DNA of 34,767 bases from Gemmatimonadota bacterium (GTDB lineage Bacteria > Gemmatimonadota > Gemmatimonadetes > Longimicrobiales > Gaopeijiaceae). The stretch lies in NCBI GenBank assembly GCA_028873825.1, contig JAPPNM010000067.1, forward strand, positions 1-34,767. The letters run 5' to 3'. Below are positions 7,094 through 15,671 of this stretch, piece by piece. Numbering within the stretch: position 1 is the stretch's first letter; every line of letters begins with the position of its first letter. The notes beneath the pieces were generated by a model. That model worked only from the letters and a program-made list of their open reading frames with translations. It ran no database searches and was not told the DNA's origin. Both the position numbers and the translations under genes were made by a program.

Positions 7094-9067
7094 ATGCTGG
7101 CGATGCGCAAGATGAACGAACCCCAGGACCCCCAGTCGGCGGCCGACACCCCGGACCCTCCCTCCAATCCCCGTCCCGCGGGGCGCTTCCCCCCGGACGA
7201 CATTTCTCCGGAACTGCTCCACGACCCCTACGGCGAAGAAGTCCTCGACGTCTCGCGGGACGACTTCGAGGCCATGCTCGACGAGCATCGAACCGCCGGC
7301 GGCGATATCAGCGAAGGACAGATCGTCCAGGCCCGGGTACTGCGGACAACCGAGTCCGCGGTCATCCTCGAGTTCGGCTTCAAGAGCGAGGGCGCCGTTC
7401 CCCTGGACGAATTCAAGGATCCGGACAGCGTCAAGCCCGGCCAGGAGGTGGACGTTCTCCTCGAGAGCCTCGAGGACGAGGACGGGGTGGTGGTCCTGTC
7501 CAAGAAGAAGGCCGACTTCCTGCGGGTCTGGGAGCTGATCAGGGACTCCTACGAGAACGACCGCCCCGTAAAGGGTCTGTTGACCCGCAAGATCAAGGGG
7601 GGCGTCACCGTCGACATCATGGGCGTCGACGCCTTCCTTCCGGGCTCCCAGATCGCGCTCAGGCGGGTCCCCAACATCGAGGACCTGATAGGCGAGAGCT
7701 ACGATTTCATGATCATCAAGCTCAACAAGCGGCGTCGCAACATCGTCGTGTCGCGCCGCGTGATCCTCGAGCGCGAACGAAGGGAGAAGCGGTCCACGCT
7801 GGTCAAGGAGCTGCTCACGGGACAGGTCCGGGAAGGAGTGGTGAAGAACATAACCGATTTCGGAGCCTTCATCGATCTGGGCGGCCTGGACGGACTGCTG
7901 CACATCACCGACATGTCGTGGGGACGGGTCGGCCATCCGTCGGAGGTGGTCGAAATCGGCAGCCGCCTGGATGTGAAGGTGCTCGACATCGACTGGGACC
8001 GCGAGCGCATCTCCCTCGGTCTGAAGCAGTTGCTGCCGTACCCGTGGACGGACATCGAGGATCGGTATCCCGTTGGCGCGAGGGTGCGCGGCAACGTGGT
8101 GTCGATCACGAACTACGGTGCGTTCGTGGAGTTGCAGAAGGGCGTGGAGGGTCTCGTCCACATCTCCGAGATGTCCTGGACGCGCAACGTGCGCCACCCC
8201 TCCAAGCTCGTCTCGGTCGGAGACGAAATCGAAGCCGTCGTCCTCAAGGTGGATCCGAACAACGAGAAGATCTCCCTCGGCATGAAACAGATCGAGGAGG
8301 ATCCCTGGCTCGCGCTGCCGCTGAAGTACCCCAACCGGACGCGGCTCACCGGAACCGTCCGAAACCTCACTTCCTTCGGGGCGTTCGTGGAGATCGAATC
8401 CGGAATCGACGGTCTGGTTCACGTTTCGGACATGAGCTGGACCCGGCGCGTCGAACACCCCTCCGAGGTAGTGCGGAAGGGCGCCCAGGTCGAAGTCATG
8501 GTGTTGGACGTCGACACCGACAACAAGCGTATTTCGCTCGGAATCAAGCAGTTGCACGAGGACCCCTGGCCGGGGCTGGTGACGCGCTATGTCAAGGGCT
8601 TCGAAACGGACGCGCGCGTCGCGCGCATTCAGGACAGGGGAGTGGTCGTGGATCTGGGGGAGGGAGTGGAGGGATTCGTCCCGGGCTCCCATGCCGGCGT
8701 CGCCGCGAATGCTCTGGACGACCATTTCGAACCGGGCGACGTCGTCTCGTTGCGCGTGATCTCCTCCTCCGTCTCCGATAGGCGCATTGTTCTCGAAGTC
8801 GTCAAGCCGCCGAAACGGCGAAGGAAGCAGGTGGCGGAGGAGTCCGCCGTGTCCCGGGAGGCCGCCGGGTCCGACGACGGCGCCGAGTCCGAAGAGGCTG
8901 CCGGGACCGACGCCGAGTCCGACGACGGCGCCGAGTCCGAAGAGGCTGCCGGGTCGGCCGACCCCGCCGGGCCCGAAAAGGCTCCCGAGGATGCGAAGAC
9001 CGCGGAGCCCGAAGAGGCTTCCGAGTCCGTTGAGCCGGATGAGCGAGAGGAGCGGACGGAAGGGTAG
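7094..9067 (+). CDS. rpsA: Ribosomal protein S1, six S1 domains with an acidic repeat tail
   Basis: 657 residues. There are six OB-fold S1 repeats at about 69-137, 155-225, 240-310, 327-397, 412-482 and 498-570. Domains 3-5 carry the strongest motifs (ITDFGAFIDL, ITNYGAFVEL, LTSFGAFVEI, each followed by LLHITDMSW, LVHISEMSW or LVHVSDMSW). S1 binds mRNA on the 30S subunit and helps initiation. Residues about 575-657 form an acidic Glu/Asp/Ser/Ala tail built on a duplicated 48-base DNA unit. GGAG (7080-7083) 10 bases before ATG 7094 supports this start; ATG 7103 and 7112 are alternatives. It lies 209 bases downstream of aroA-cmk. Confidence 0.95.
   Translation: MLAMRKMNEPQDPQSAADTPDPPSNPRPAGRFPPDDISPELLHDPYGEEVLDVSRDDFEAMLDEHRTAGGDISEGQIVQARVLRTTESAVILEFGFKSEGAVPLDEFKDPDSVKPGQEVDVLLESLEDEDGVVVLSKKKADFLRVWELIRDSYENDRPVKGLLTRKIKGGVTVDIMGVDAFLPGSQIALRRVPNIEDLIGESYDFMIIKLNKRRRNIVVSRRVILERERREKRSTLVKELLTGQVREGVVKNITDFGAFIDLGGLDGLLHITDMSWGRVGHPSEVVEIGSRLDVKVLDIDWDRERISLGLKQLLPYPWTDIEDRYPVGARVRGNVVSITNYGAFVELQKGVEGLVHISEMSWTRNVRHPSKLVSVGDEIEAVVLKVDPNNEKISLGMKQIEEDPWLALPLKYPNRTRLTGTVRNLTSFGAFVEIESGIDGLVHVSDMSWTRRVEHPSEVVRKGAQVEVMVLDVDTDNKRISLGIKQLHEDPWPGLVTRYVKGFETDARVARIQDRGVVVDLGEGVEGFVPGSHAGVAANALDDHFEPGDVVSLRVISSSVSDRRIVLEVVKPPKRRRKQVAEESAVSREAAGSDDGAESEEAAGTDAESDDGAESEEAAGSADPAGPEKAPEDAKTAEPEEASESVEPDEREERTEG
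8870..8953 (+). repeat. 36-bp direct repeat, 48-bp period, inside the rpsA tail
   Basis: An identical 36-base stretch starts at 8870 and at 8918, encoding SDDGAESEEAAG twice and separated by 12 bases (TDAE). It expands the acidic tail without breaking frame. Confidence 0.9.
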
Positions 9068-9118
9068 CAGCCCGTGGACATAATCCCCCCGGCATTCGAA
9101 CGGCGACGCATCCGAGCT
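9068..9118 (+). repeat. Dispersed 51-bp repeat, copy 2
   Basis: It begins directly after the rpsA TAG (9065-9067) with CAGCCCGTGGACATAATCC and ends GACGCATCCGAGCT. It matches copy 3 at 48 of 51 positions. The 13 bases that follow resemble the sequence beyond copy 1 (10 of 13). Confidence 0.9.
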
Positions 9119-9522
9119 GGCCGCTTCGCTTCACCCGTCCACGCTGTAAAGTATACATTACACTATGTAATGTCTGCTATACATTTTGCCACTCCAAGGC
9201 TGCGCTCTGCGTTGCTCCTCGGGCGAATAGCGCTGCCATTCCCCCTTCGTCGCGCCTTGCCGGCCCGGCGCCTCGCCGCTCTCGGTGCTCGGGCGGCTTT
9301 TCCGCGAAACTCGGGGGGCATGGTTTCAGCTCACGCGGGGTGGCCACCCCAACCGGCGTGGCCATGACCGTTATCCACGATGGAGTGGACGCCCCCTCCC
9401 GGCGGCTGCTAGGACTCGTGGACAAGACCTTCGAGCACCGATGCATCCGGCGCCGGAGCGCGGAGTCGTCCGGGGGCCGCCGTGAGCCCGAAGCGAGGCC
9501 GGGCGTCGCACCTTGGCCGCCG
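9119..9522. other. Non-coding stretch, 404 bp
   Basis: It follows repeat copy 2 and contains an AT-rich palindrome near 9150-9185. Open frames exist on both strands (for example a 97-residue plus-strand frame starting at GTG 9074 inside the repeat, and a 52-residue arginine-rich minus-strand frame at 9163-9321). Neither has a ribosome site nor a recognisable domain. It may be the remains of an insertion. Confidence 0.5.
9151..9184. promoter_or_regulatory. AT-rich palindrome, operator-like
   Basis: ACATTACA-CTA-TGTAATGT (9155-9173) is a perfect palindrome with 8-base arms and a 3-base centre. TATACAT occurs both on its left edge (9152-9158) and again at 9178-9184. In DNA this GC-rich it stands out and resembles operators of CopG/AbrB-type or toxin-antitoxin regulators. 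No such regulator gene is seen in the window. Confidence 0.55.
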
Positions 9523-10827
9523 GTGGCGCGTCTGTTGTTCGGGGGCCTGCCGATCTGTTCGGTGTTCGCCTGTACCGCCGGCTTCCTCGGGACCTCGTGC
9601 TCCACCGGGGCGGCCGCGACCGGCGCCGGCGCGACGGAGCGGGTCGGAGAGGAACTCGGCCTGCCGCCCGGGGAGGCGGCCGCTCCCGGGGAAGAGGACC
9701 CCGGACCGCGGGTCGGCGACCAGGAGGAGAACCCGGCCGACCTGATCATCGGCGCCATCCTGCCGGTCTCGGGATCGCCATCGCTCCGGCGTTACGCGCG
9801 GCTCTTGGTCGAAGGACTGGAGACAGGCGTCGTGCTCGCCCGGGAGACGGGTCTTCGGGTGGAGCTGCGGGTCGAGGACAACCAGGGCACGGTGTCCGGC
9901 AGCGTGCGCGGGGCATCCGAGCTCGTGGCGCTGGGCGTGCTCGCGATCCTGGGTCCGCTCGACGCTAACAACCTGCGCGCGGCCGCACGAGCCGCGCCCG
10001 GCGAGATGGCCTTCTTCTCGCCGACCGCCAGGCAGGTTCCCTACGGGCGCCGAGGGGTGTACAGCATGGCCGCGGGCGATCCGGAGGCGGGACGGACCCT
10101 GGCCCGGGCCGTTTGGAAGCTCGGCTTCGCGAATGCCGTGATCGTTCACCCGAGGAGTCCGGGCGACGATGTCGAGATGGACGCGTTCCAGCGCACGTTC
10201 GCGTCGTTGGGAGGCGTAGTCGAGCGGCGAATACGGTACCGGCCCGGCACTACGACCTTCGAGCAGTCCCTGGCCGAGGTGAAATCCTTAGCCCCCTCCT
10301 TGCTCGTCGTGGCGGCGCCACCCGCCGACGTGGAGCTGCTCGCGCCCCAAATCGCATTCTTCGGCCTCGATGAGACGGACCTTCAGGTCGCGGGCACGGC
10401 GGGGTGGACCGCACCGTCGGTGATCGAGCGGGTGCCGCATCGCCATACCGACGGCGTCATCGCCTTGAGCACGGTGCCTCCCGGAGCGGTACGGGAGCCC
10501 CCTCCGGAGTTCGTCGCGGCGTACGAGACCCTTTTTCGGCGGTCGCTGAACAGCCCCGTGCCCGCCGTCGGCCTCGATCTCCTGCGCATGGCGCTCGGTG
10601 CCTACGGCGAGGGCGCGGACGAGCCCGCCGAGGTGGCGGCGGGCCTGGAACGCGTCGGCTCCTTCGAGGGTGCCACCGGGACGTACTCGTTCGCCGCCGG
10701 CCGACTCGGCCGCAGGTACTTTCCGGTCCGGATTCTCCAAGGCGCCCTCCATCCGGCCGGCGCGGACCCGACCCCGATCCCGCCCTCCGGAGACAAGGTC
10801 CGCGAGGCGCCGCCGCCGGCCCGGTGA
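9523..10827 (+). CDS. Exported substrate-binding-like protein (type 1 periplasmic binding fold)
   Basis: 434 residues from GTG 9523. A hydrophobic leader ([20 protein letters not shown]) is followed by Cys-containing sequence; FAC or TSC might be a lipid-attachment cysteine, but neither is a standard lipobox. The body (about residue 70 onward) reads as a LivJ/LpoA-type binding fold: [20 protein letters not shown], a [13 protein letters not shown] lobe, [10 protein letters not shown], and a second lobe with [19 protein letters not shown]. Branched-chain amino acid binding proteins and penicillin-binding-protein activators share this fold; the ligand is unknown. The start is uncertain: ATG 9340 and ATG 9364 are in frame upstream, and no ribosome site decides. 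Its stop overlaps the next start (GTGA), so it is coupled to the carboxylase beta gene. Confidence 0.75.
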   Translation: MARLLFGGLPICSVFACTAGFLGTSCSTGAAATGAGATERVGEELGLPPGEAAAPGEEDPGPRVGDQEENPADLIIGAILPVSGSPSLRRYARLLVEGLETGVVLARETGLRVELRVEDNQGTVSGSVRGASELVALGVLAILGPLDANNLRAAARAAPGEMAFFSPTARQVPYGRRGVYSMAAGDPEAGRTLARAVWKLGFANAVIVHPRSPGDDVEMDAFQRTFASLGGVVERRIRYRPGTTTFEQSLAEVKSLAPSLLVVAAPPADVELLAPQIAFFGLDETDLQVAGTAGWTAPSVIERVPHRHTDGVIALSTVPPGAVREPPPEFVAAYETLFRRSLNSPVPAVGLDLLRMALGAYGEGADEPAEVAAGLERVGSFEGATGTYSFAAGRLGRRYFPVRILQGALHPAGADPTPIPPSGDKVREAPPPAR

Positions 10828-12401
10828 GGCGCGGCGGCCACCCCCCCCGCCCCGGACTGGGCGAGGCCCTGGAGCGCCTCGAGGCTCTCGGGCGGGAAGC
10901 CTCGCTCGGCGGAGGCGACGCGCGTCTGCGGGCGCAACGCGAGCGGGGCAAGCTGTCTGCGAGGGAGAGACTGGAACTTCTCCTCGACGAGGATTCGTTC
11001 GTGGAGCTGGACCGGTTCGTCACACACCGCTCGACGGAGTTCGGGCTCGGGTCCAGAAAGGTCCTCGGAGACGGCGTGATCACCGGCTACGGGACGATCC
11101 GAGGCCGGTTGGTGTACGCCTTCTCGCAGGACTTCACCGTCTTCGGCGGTTCGCTCAGCGAGGCTCACGCGGAGAAGATCGTCAAGATCCAGGAGATGGC
11201 CCTCAGGAACGGGGCGCCCCTGATCGGCCTCAACGACTCGGGGGGCGCGCGCATTCAGGAAGGGGTCGTCTCGCTGGGCGGGTACGCGGACATCTTCCTG
11301 CGCAACACGCTTGCATCGGGGGTGATCCCGCAGATCAGCGTGATCCTGGGTCCCTGCGCGGGGGGGGCCGTGTATTCGCCGGCCATCACCGACTTCGTGT
11401 ACATGGTGAGGAGGACGAGTTTCATGTTCGTGACGGGGCCGGGGGTCGTGAAGACGGTGACCCAGGAGGACATCGACATGGAGGGGCTTGGCGGCGCCGA
11501 CGTTCATGCCGGGACTTCGGGCGTCGCGCACTTCGCGCACGACAGCGAAGCGGAGAGCCTGGCCGCCGTGCGCGCGATCTTCGGATACATCCCTCAAAAC
11601 AACACGGAACGTCCTCCCGCCGGTCCGGACGGCGACCCGCACGACCGGCGCAGCGAGAAACTGCTTGAACTCTTCCCGGACAATCCCAACCGCCCCTACG
11701 ACATGATCGATGTCATCCATGAAGTTGCGGACGACGGCGGGTTCTACGAAGTGCACTCCGGGTTCGCCCGCAACCTGGTCACCGGCTTCGCGCACCTGGG
11801 TGGACACGCCGTCGGTGTCGTGGCCAACCAACCCGCTGTGCTCGCGGGAGTGTTGGACATCGACGCCTCCGACAAGGGGGCGCGTTTCGTGCGGTTCTGC
11901 GACGCCTTCAACATCCCCCTGGTCGTCTTCGAGGACGTACCCGGCTTTCTTCCGGGCGTCGGCCAGGAGCACGGCGGCATCATCCGGCACGGCGCCAAGC
12001 TGCTCTACGCCTTCTGCGAGGCTACCGTTCCCAAGGTCACGGTCATCACGCGCAAGGCCTACGGCGGGGCCTACGACGTAATGAACTCCAAGCACATCCG
12101 CGGCGACATCAACCTCGCTTGGCCGTCGGCGGAGATCGCGGTAATGGGTCCGAAGGGTGCGGTGGAGATCCTCTTCCGCAAGGAGATCGCCGCTTCCGAC
12201 GATCCGGAGGCGGAGACCGAGGCCCGAATCGCCGAATACAGCGATAGATTCGCGCACCCCTACGTCGCCGCGGCGAGAGGGTACGTGGACGACGTGATCG
12301 ATCCCCGCGACACCCGTCCCCGGCTCATCAACGCCCTCGACATGCTGGCGGAAAAGCGGGACTCGAATCCGCCTAAGAAGCATGGCAACATACCGTTGTG
12401 A
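10824..12401 (+). CDS. pccB: Propionyl/acyl-CoA carboxylase carboxyltransferase (beta) subunit
   Basis: 525 residues, the usual length. It has both crotonase-fold halves: N-terminal [52 protein letters not shown] and [13 protein letters not shown]-terminal [32 protein letters not shown] and [13 protein letters not shown]. The enzyme moves carboxyl from carboxybiotin to an acyl-CoA. Propionyl-CoA is the likeliest substrate given the mutase gene downstream, though motifs alone do not exclude acetyl-CoA or methylcrotonyl-CoA. GTG 10824 overlaps the preceding stop by 4 bases. Confidence 0.92.
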   Translation: MRRGGHPPRPGLGEALERLEALGREASLGGGDARLRAQRERGKLSARERLELLLDEDSFVELDRFVTHRSTEFGLGSRKVLGDGVITGYGTIRGRLVYAFSQDFTVFGGSLSEAHAEKIVKIQEMALRNGAPLIGLNDSGGARIQEGVVSLGGYADIFLRNTLASGVIPQISVILGPCAGGAVYSPAITDFVYMVRRTSFMFVTGPGVVKTVTQEDIDMEGLGGADVHAGTSGVAHFAHDSEAESLAAVRAIFGYIPQNNTERPPAGPDGDPHDRRSEKLLELFPDNPNRPYDMIDVIHEVADDGGFYEVHSGFARNLVTGFAHLGGHAVGVVANQPAVLAGVLDIDASDKGARFVRFCDAFNIPLVVFEDVPGFLPGVGQEHGGIIRHGAKLLYAFCEATVPKVTVITRKAYGGAYDVMNSKHIRGDINLAWPSAEIAVMGPKGAVEILFRKEIAASDDPEAETEARIAEYSDRFAHPYVAAARGYVDDVIDPRDTRPRLINALDMLAEKRDSNPPKKHGNIPL

Positions 12402-12406
12402 GAACT

Positions 12407-12480
12407 GCCGGAGGCAACCCGGGGCCGCCGCGCGTTCGTCCCATGGTCGTACGACGCGGCCTCCGGCCGACCCCGGAGCC
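12407..12480 (+). promoter_or_regulatory. Competing inverted repeats between pccB and the PDZ gene
   Basis: GCCGGAGGC (12407-12415) is an exact complement of GCCTCCGGC (12459-12467), and a third arm CCCCGGAGCC (12471-12480) could pair with the same middle arm. No T-run follows. In such GC-rich DNA this may be chance. Confidence 0.35.
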
Positions 12481-12518
12481 GCGGCATCCACGACCCGACG
12501 CACAGGGAGAAGGCGAAT

Positions 12519-13463
12519 ATGATCCGGAAGACGGGAATGAGACGGTTGGCGCAGTTCGGATTGGTTGCGGTTCCGGCGCTGGCGGCGGCGCTGCCGTGGT
12601 CTCCGGCGGGTGTTGCGCAGGAGAGGGAGGAGGAAGGGCGGGCGGGCGGCCCGTATCGGTCGGCGGAAGCGACCGCCCGTACGATCCTGGGCGTCTACAT
12701 GGTGGACGTCCCCGGCGAAGGCGGACTTCGGGTGGCCCGCGTGATGGACGGATGGCCCGCCGAAGAGGCGGGTATCAGGAAGGACGACGTCGTCGTGTCG
12801 ATCGACGGCCACCGGCTGGTCGAGCGGCTGGAGGACGAAGAGGAAGGGGTGGCCGGCGGCTCCCGTCTGACGCCCGTGCAGCGGCTTCGGGCCCTGTTGA
12901 GAGAAGCGCCCGAAGGCGAGGCGGTCGAAGTGACCGTGGAACGGGATGGGGAATCGCTGACCTTCGCGGTGGTCCCCAGGACCTATGTCGACGCGGGTCC
13001 CCTGTTCGAGCGGCTGCAGGCGTGGATGGACTCGCCGGACTACGAGGAAGCCATGGAGCTGGCGCGAGGACTGAACGAGCGGATTCGCGAACAGACCGAG
13101 CGGTTTCGGCAGCGGTACGACCGCATCCGGGAGCGGCCGCCGTTCCATGGACCCGCCCGGGGGGTCGAGCTGCGCTGGCACGGCGCCCGCTGGCCCGGTG
13201 CCGGCGGACTCGACCTCGTGGAACTCAATCCCGGACTCGGTTCCTACTTCGGCACCGAAGAGGGCGTTCTGGTGGCGGACGTCGAGGACGACTCGCCGCT
13301 GGGCCTGCGGCCGGGCGACGTGGTGGTCGCGGTCGGCGGTCGGCGGGTCGACGACATCGCCGATCTGCACCGCATTCTGGGCTCCTACGAGGACGACGAG
13401 GAGATTCGGTTCCGGATCCGGCGCGATGGCGCGGAGAAGGCGGTAACGGGTACCATTAACTGA
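12519..13463 (+). CDS. Exported protein with two PDZ domains
   Basis: 314 residues. The signal peptide (residues 1-34, cleavage near GVAQ|ER) is followed by a first PDZ domain (about 56-155; GLRVARVMDGWPAEEAGIRK and DDVVVSIDGHRL), a charged helical spacer (about 158-215) and a second PDZ domain (about 230-310; EGVLVADVEDDSPLGLRPGD and VVVAVGGRRVDDI). No protease triad is present, so it is not DegP/HtrA; it may be a periplasmic adaptor or substrate-recognition protein. GGGAG lies 11-12 bases before the ATG. It sits inside the carboxylase gene set, and the reason is not evident. Confidence 0.85.
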   Translation: MIRKTGMRRLAQFGLVAVPALAAALPWSPAGVAQEREEEGRAGGPYRSAEATARTILGVYMVDVPGEGGLRVARVMDGWPAEEAGIRKDDVVVSIDGHRLVERLEDEEEGVAGGSRLTPVQRLRALLREAPEGEAVEVTVERDGESLTFAVVPRTYVDAGPLFERLQAWMDSPDYEEAMELARGLNERIREQTERFRQRYDRIRERPPFHGPARGVELRWHGARWPGAGGLDLVELNPGLGSYFGTEEGVLVADVEDDSPLGLRPGDVVVAVGGRRVDDIADLHRILGSYEDDEEIRFRIRRDGAEKAVTGTIN

Positions 13464-13607
13464 CACCCGGCGGCCCGTGGCGGACCTTCCCGCGCGACGT
13501 GGGGGTTCCGCCGCGGACCGCTCGCCCGTGCAACCTTCAGACCTGGGGCGAACGGCCCGAGCAGCACCGGGGGCGGAGACCCGCCAGGCTGACCTCGAAC
13601 CGGCCCC

Positions 13608-13613
13608 GGGAGG
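13608..13613 (+). promoter_or_regulatory. Ribosome binding site deciding a TTG start
   Basis: GGGAGG lies 7 bases before TTG 13621. It supports that start over the in-frame GTG at 13477, and the protein then begins [14 protein letters not shown] as biotin carboxylases do. Confidence 0.75.
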
Positions 13614-13620
13614 CCCCGCG

Positions 13621-15126
13621 TTGTTCGAATCCGTGCTCGTCGCCAACCGGGGGGAAATCGCGTTGCGGGTTATTCGCGGGGCCCGGGAACTGGGGATCCG
13701 CACCGTCGCGGTCTTCTCCGAGCCCGACCGCGCGGCGCCCCATGTCCTCCACGCCGACGAGGCGTACCCGATCGGTCCGGCCCGCGCCGCGGAGAGCTAC
13801 CTGAACATCGCCGCGCTGCTCGCCGTGGCGCGCGCGGCCGACGCCGAGGCCGTCCATCCCGGCTACGGATTCCTGGCCGAACGCGCGGACTTCGCCGAGG
13901 CCGTCGCGGGCGCGGGGCTCGTCTTCGTGGGGCCGGCGCCGGCGACCATCCGCGCCATGGGCGAAAAGACCGGGGCGCGCCGGAGGATGGAGGCGGCGGG
14001 GGTCCCGGTGGTGCCGGGGACCGCCACGCCTTTGATCTCGGCGCGGGAGGCGCGCCGGGAGGCCGAGTCGTTGGGCTTTCCGGTCATGCTCAAGGCGGCG
14101 GCGGGGGGCGGGGGGAAGGGGATGCGCGTGATCAGGCGGGCGGAGGACGTCACGGGCGCCTACGAGGGCGCGGTGCGCGAAGCCGGGGCCTCCTTCGGAG
14201 ACGGCAGCGTCTATATGGAGCGGTTCCTGGAGCGGCCCCGCCACGTCGAAGTGCAGATCTTCGGCGACGGGCACGGCAACGCGGTGCATCTCTTCGAACG
14301 CGAATGCTCCATTCAGCGGCGGCACCAGAAGCTGGTCGAGGAGGCGCCCTCCGTGCTGCTCAGCCCCGCGGAGCGGCGGAGTATGGGGGAGGCGGCGGTC
14401 CGGGCGGCTCGCGCTGTGGACTACGTGGGGGCGGGGACGGTCGAGTTCCTCTATCGGGACGGGGAGTTCTTCTTCCTGGAGATGAACACGCGATTGCAGG
14501 TGGAGCATCCGGTCACCGAGATGGTCACGGGCGTCGACCTGGTGGAGTGGCAGTTCCGGGTCGCGTCCGGAGAGGCGCTGCCCCTGCGGCAGCGTGAGAT
14601 CCCGCTGCGCGGGCACTCCATCGAGTGCAGGATCACCAGCGAATCTCCGTTTGACGGATTCCTGCCCGCCACCGGCCTAGTCGGCGAACTGGACGTCCCC
14701 GGCGGTCCGGGCGTCCGCTGGGACGGAGGAATCGCCCGGGGTACCGAGATAGGCCTGCACTACGACCCGCTCCTGGGCAAGCTGGTCGCGCACGGCGCCG
14801 ACCGGGAGGTCGCGGTGCGGCGCATGCGGCGGGCGCTGAAGGAGCTCCGGATCGGTGGCGTCTCAACCAGCGCTCCCCTCCTCGCCCGGATCATGGAGGA
14901 GCCCGACTTTCTGGCCGGACGGCTTTCGACCGCGTACCTCGAGGAGCATCCGGAACTGTTCGGCGCGGAGGTGGCGGACTCGGGCCGCGAGGCGTTGGCG
15001 GCGGCGGCCGCGCTCCTCGAACACGAGCGGCGAAAGCGCCGCGCCGCGCCGCGCATCCGCCGCGCCGCCCGCCCCTTCTCGCCGTGGGCCGGGTCCGCCG
15101 CGCCGCGACTCGACGGGCGCGGGTGA
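13621..15126 (+). CDS. Biotin carboxylase subunit of acyl-CoA carboxylase
   Basis: 501 residues. Family landmarks in order: [34 protein letters not shown], the ATP-grasp glycine loop [32 protein letters not shown], and the catalytic stretch [20 protein letters not shown]. It carboxylates biotin on the carrier protein using ATP and bicarbonate. Unlike many actinobacterial or mitochondrial alpha subunits it has no C-terminal biotinyl domain; that is a separate gene next door. The TTG start is set by GGGAGG and family alignment. The last 45 residues are Arg/Ala-rich and variable. Its stop overlaps the biotin carrier start by GTGA. Confidence 0.92.
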   Translation: MFESVLVANRGEIALRVIRGARELGIRTVAVFSEPDRAAPHVLHADEAYPIGPARAAESYLNIAALLAVARAADAEAVHPGYGFLAERADFAEAVAGAGLVFVGPAPATIRAMGEKTGARRRMEAAGVPVVPGTATPLISAREARREAESLGFPVMLKAAAGGGGKGMRVIRRAEDVTGAYEGAVREAGASFGDGSVYMERFLERPRHVEVQIFGDGHGNAVHLFERECSIQRRHQKLVEEAPSVLLSPAERRSMGEAAVRAARAVDYVGAGTVEFLYRDGEFFFLEMNTRLQVEHPVTEMVTGVDLVEWQFRVASGEALPLRQREIPLRGHSIECRITSESPFDGFLPATGLVGELDVPGGPGVRWDGGIARGTEIGLHYDPLLGKLVAHGADREVAVRRMRRALKELRIGGVSTSAPLLARIMEEPDFLAGRLSTAYLEEHPELFGAEVADSGREALAAAAALLEHERRKRRAAPRIRRAARPFSPWAGSAAPRLDGRG

Positions 15127-15671
15127 GTTCGCCGAACCGAGGTCCGGGGAGGGGAGCCGCATACGTGGTCTCCCTGCTCGGGAACCGGCACGAGGTCGAT
15201 ATCCTCCCGGATGGCCGGGTCGTCGTGGACGGGCGCGGGCATGCAGCCTCGCTGGCCGCGACGAGCCCGCCGCGGGGCCGCTCCCTTCTGCTGGACGGTG
15301 CCTCCTTCGCGCTGCTGGCCCGGTGCGCCGGCGGGGGCGCGTGGGAGCTGCAGCTCGACGGCCGGAGCGTCTCCGCCGAGGTTCTGGACGCGCGTACGGC
15401 CAGGGTGCGGGAGCTGTCGGCGGCGGCCGCGGGGCGGGTGAAGGTGGCCGCCCTCAAGGCACCCATGCCGGGTCTGGTGGTGCGGGTGGCGGTGGGCGAG
15501 GGGGACGCGGTGGAAGAGGGCGACACGGTGCTGATCGTGGAGGCGATGAAGATGGAGAACGAGCTGCGCGCGCCGGGAGCGGCCAAGGTGACGCGGCTGC
15601 ACGCGGCGCCGGGCGAGGCGGTGGAGAAGGGACAGGTCCTGGTGGAGTTCGGCGAGCCGGGGGCGCCGTGA
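15123..15671 (+). CDS. Biotin carboxyl carrier protein
   Basis: 182 residues. The C-terminal 75 residues form a biotinyl domain with the canonical [12 protein letters not shown] motif; Lys143 is the biotinylation site. [20 protein letters not shown] is the half-domain before the lysine. Residues 1-105 resemble the linker/BT-like region of propionyl-CoA carboxylase alpha subunits, which supports a split alpha subunit rather than an AccB of fatty acid synthesis. The GTG start overlaps the biotin carboxylase stop, and its own stop overlaps the mutase start in the same way, so all three are coupled. Confidence 0.92.
   Translation: MSSPNRGPGRGAAYVVSLLGNRHEVDILPDGRVVVDGRGHAASLAATSPPRGRSLLLDGASFALLARCAGGGAWELQLDGRSVSAEVLDARTARVRELSAAAAGRVKVAALKAPMPGLVVRVAVGEGDAVEEGDTVLIVEAMKMENELRAPGAAKVTRLHAAPGEAVEKGQVLVEFGEPGAP

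Noticed and set aside
9163-9321. A 52-residue Arg-rich open frame on the minus strand, overlapping the palindrome.
   Set aside because: No ribosome site, no domain, composition expected of random GC-rich frames; its stop lies within the palindrome by coincidence.
9074-9367. A 97-residue plus-strand open frame beginning at GTG within repeat copy 2.
   Set aside because: Changes among repeat copies in this frame are mostly non-conservative (Lys/Ile, Cys/Arg) and one copy lacks the GTG; it does not look coding.
9417-9446. A possible fourth, degenerate repeat copy (GTGGACAAGACC...CGATGCATCCGG).
   Set aside because: It shares short blocks with copy 3 but needs a gap and many mismatches; similarity is too weak to separate from chance.
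13477-13620. GTG 13477 as the start of the biotin carboxylase.
   Set aside because: It adds 48 Arg/Pro/Ala-rich residues with no family match, while TTG 13621 has a ribosome site and the canonical N-terminus.
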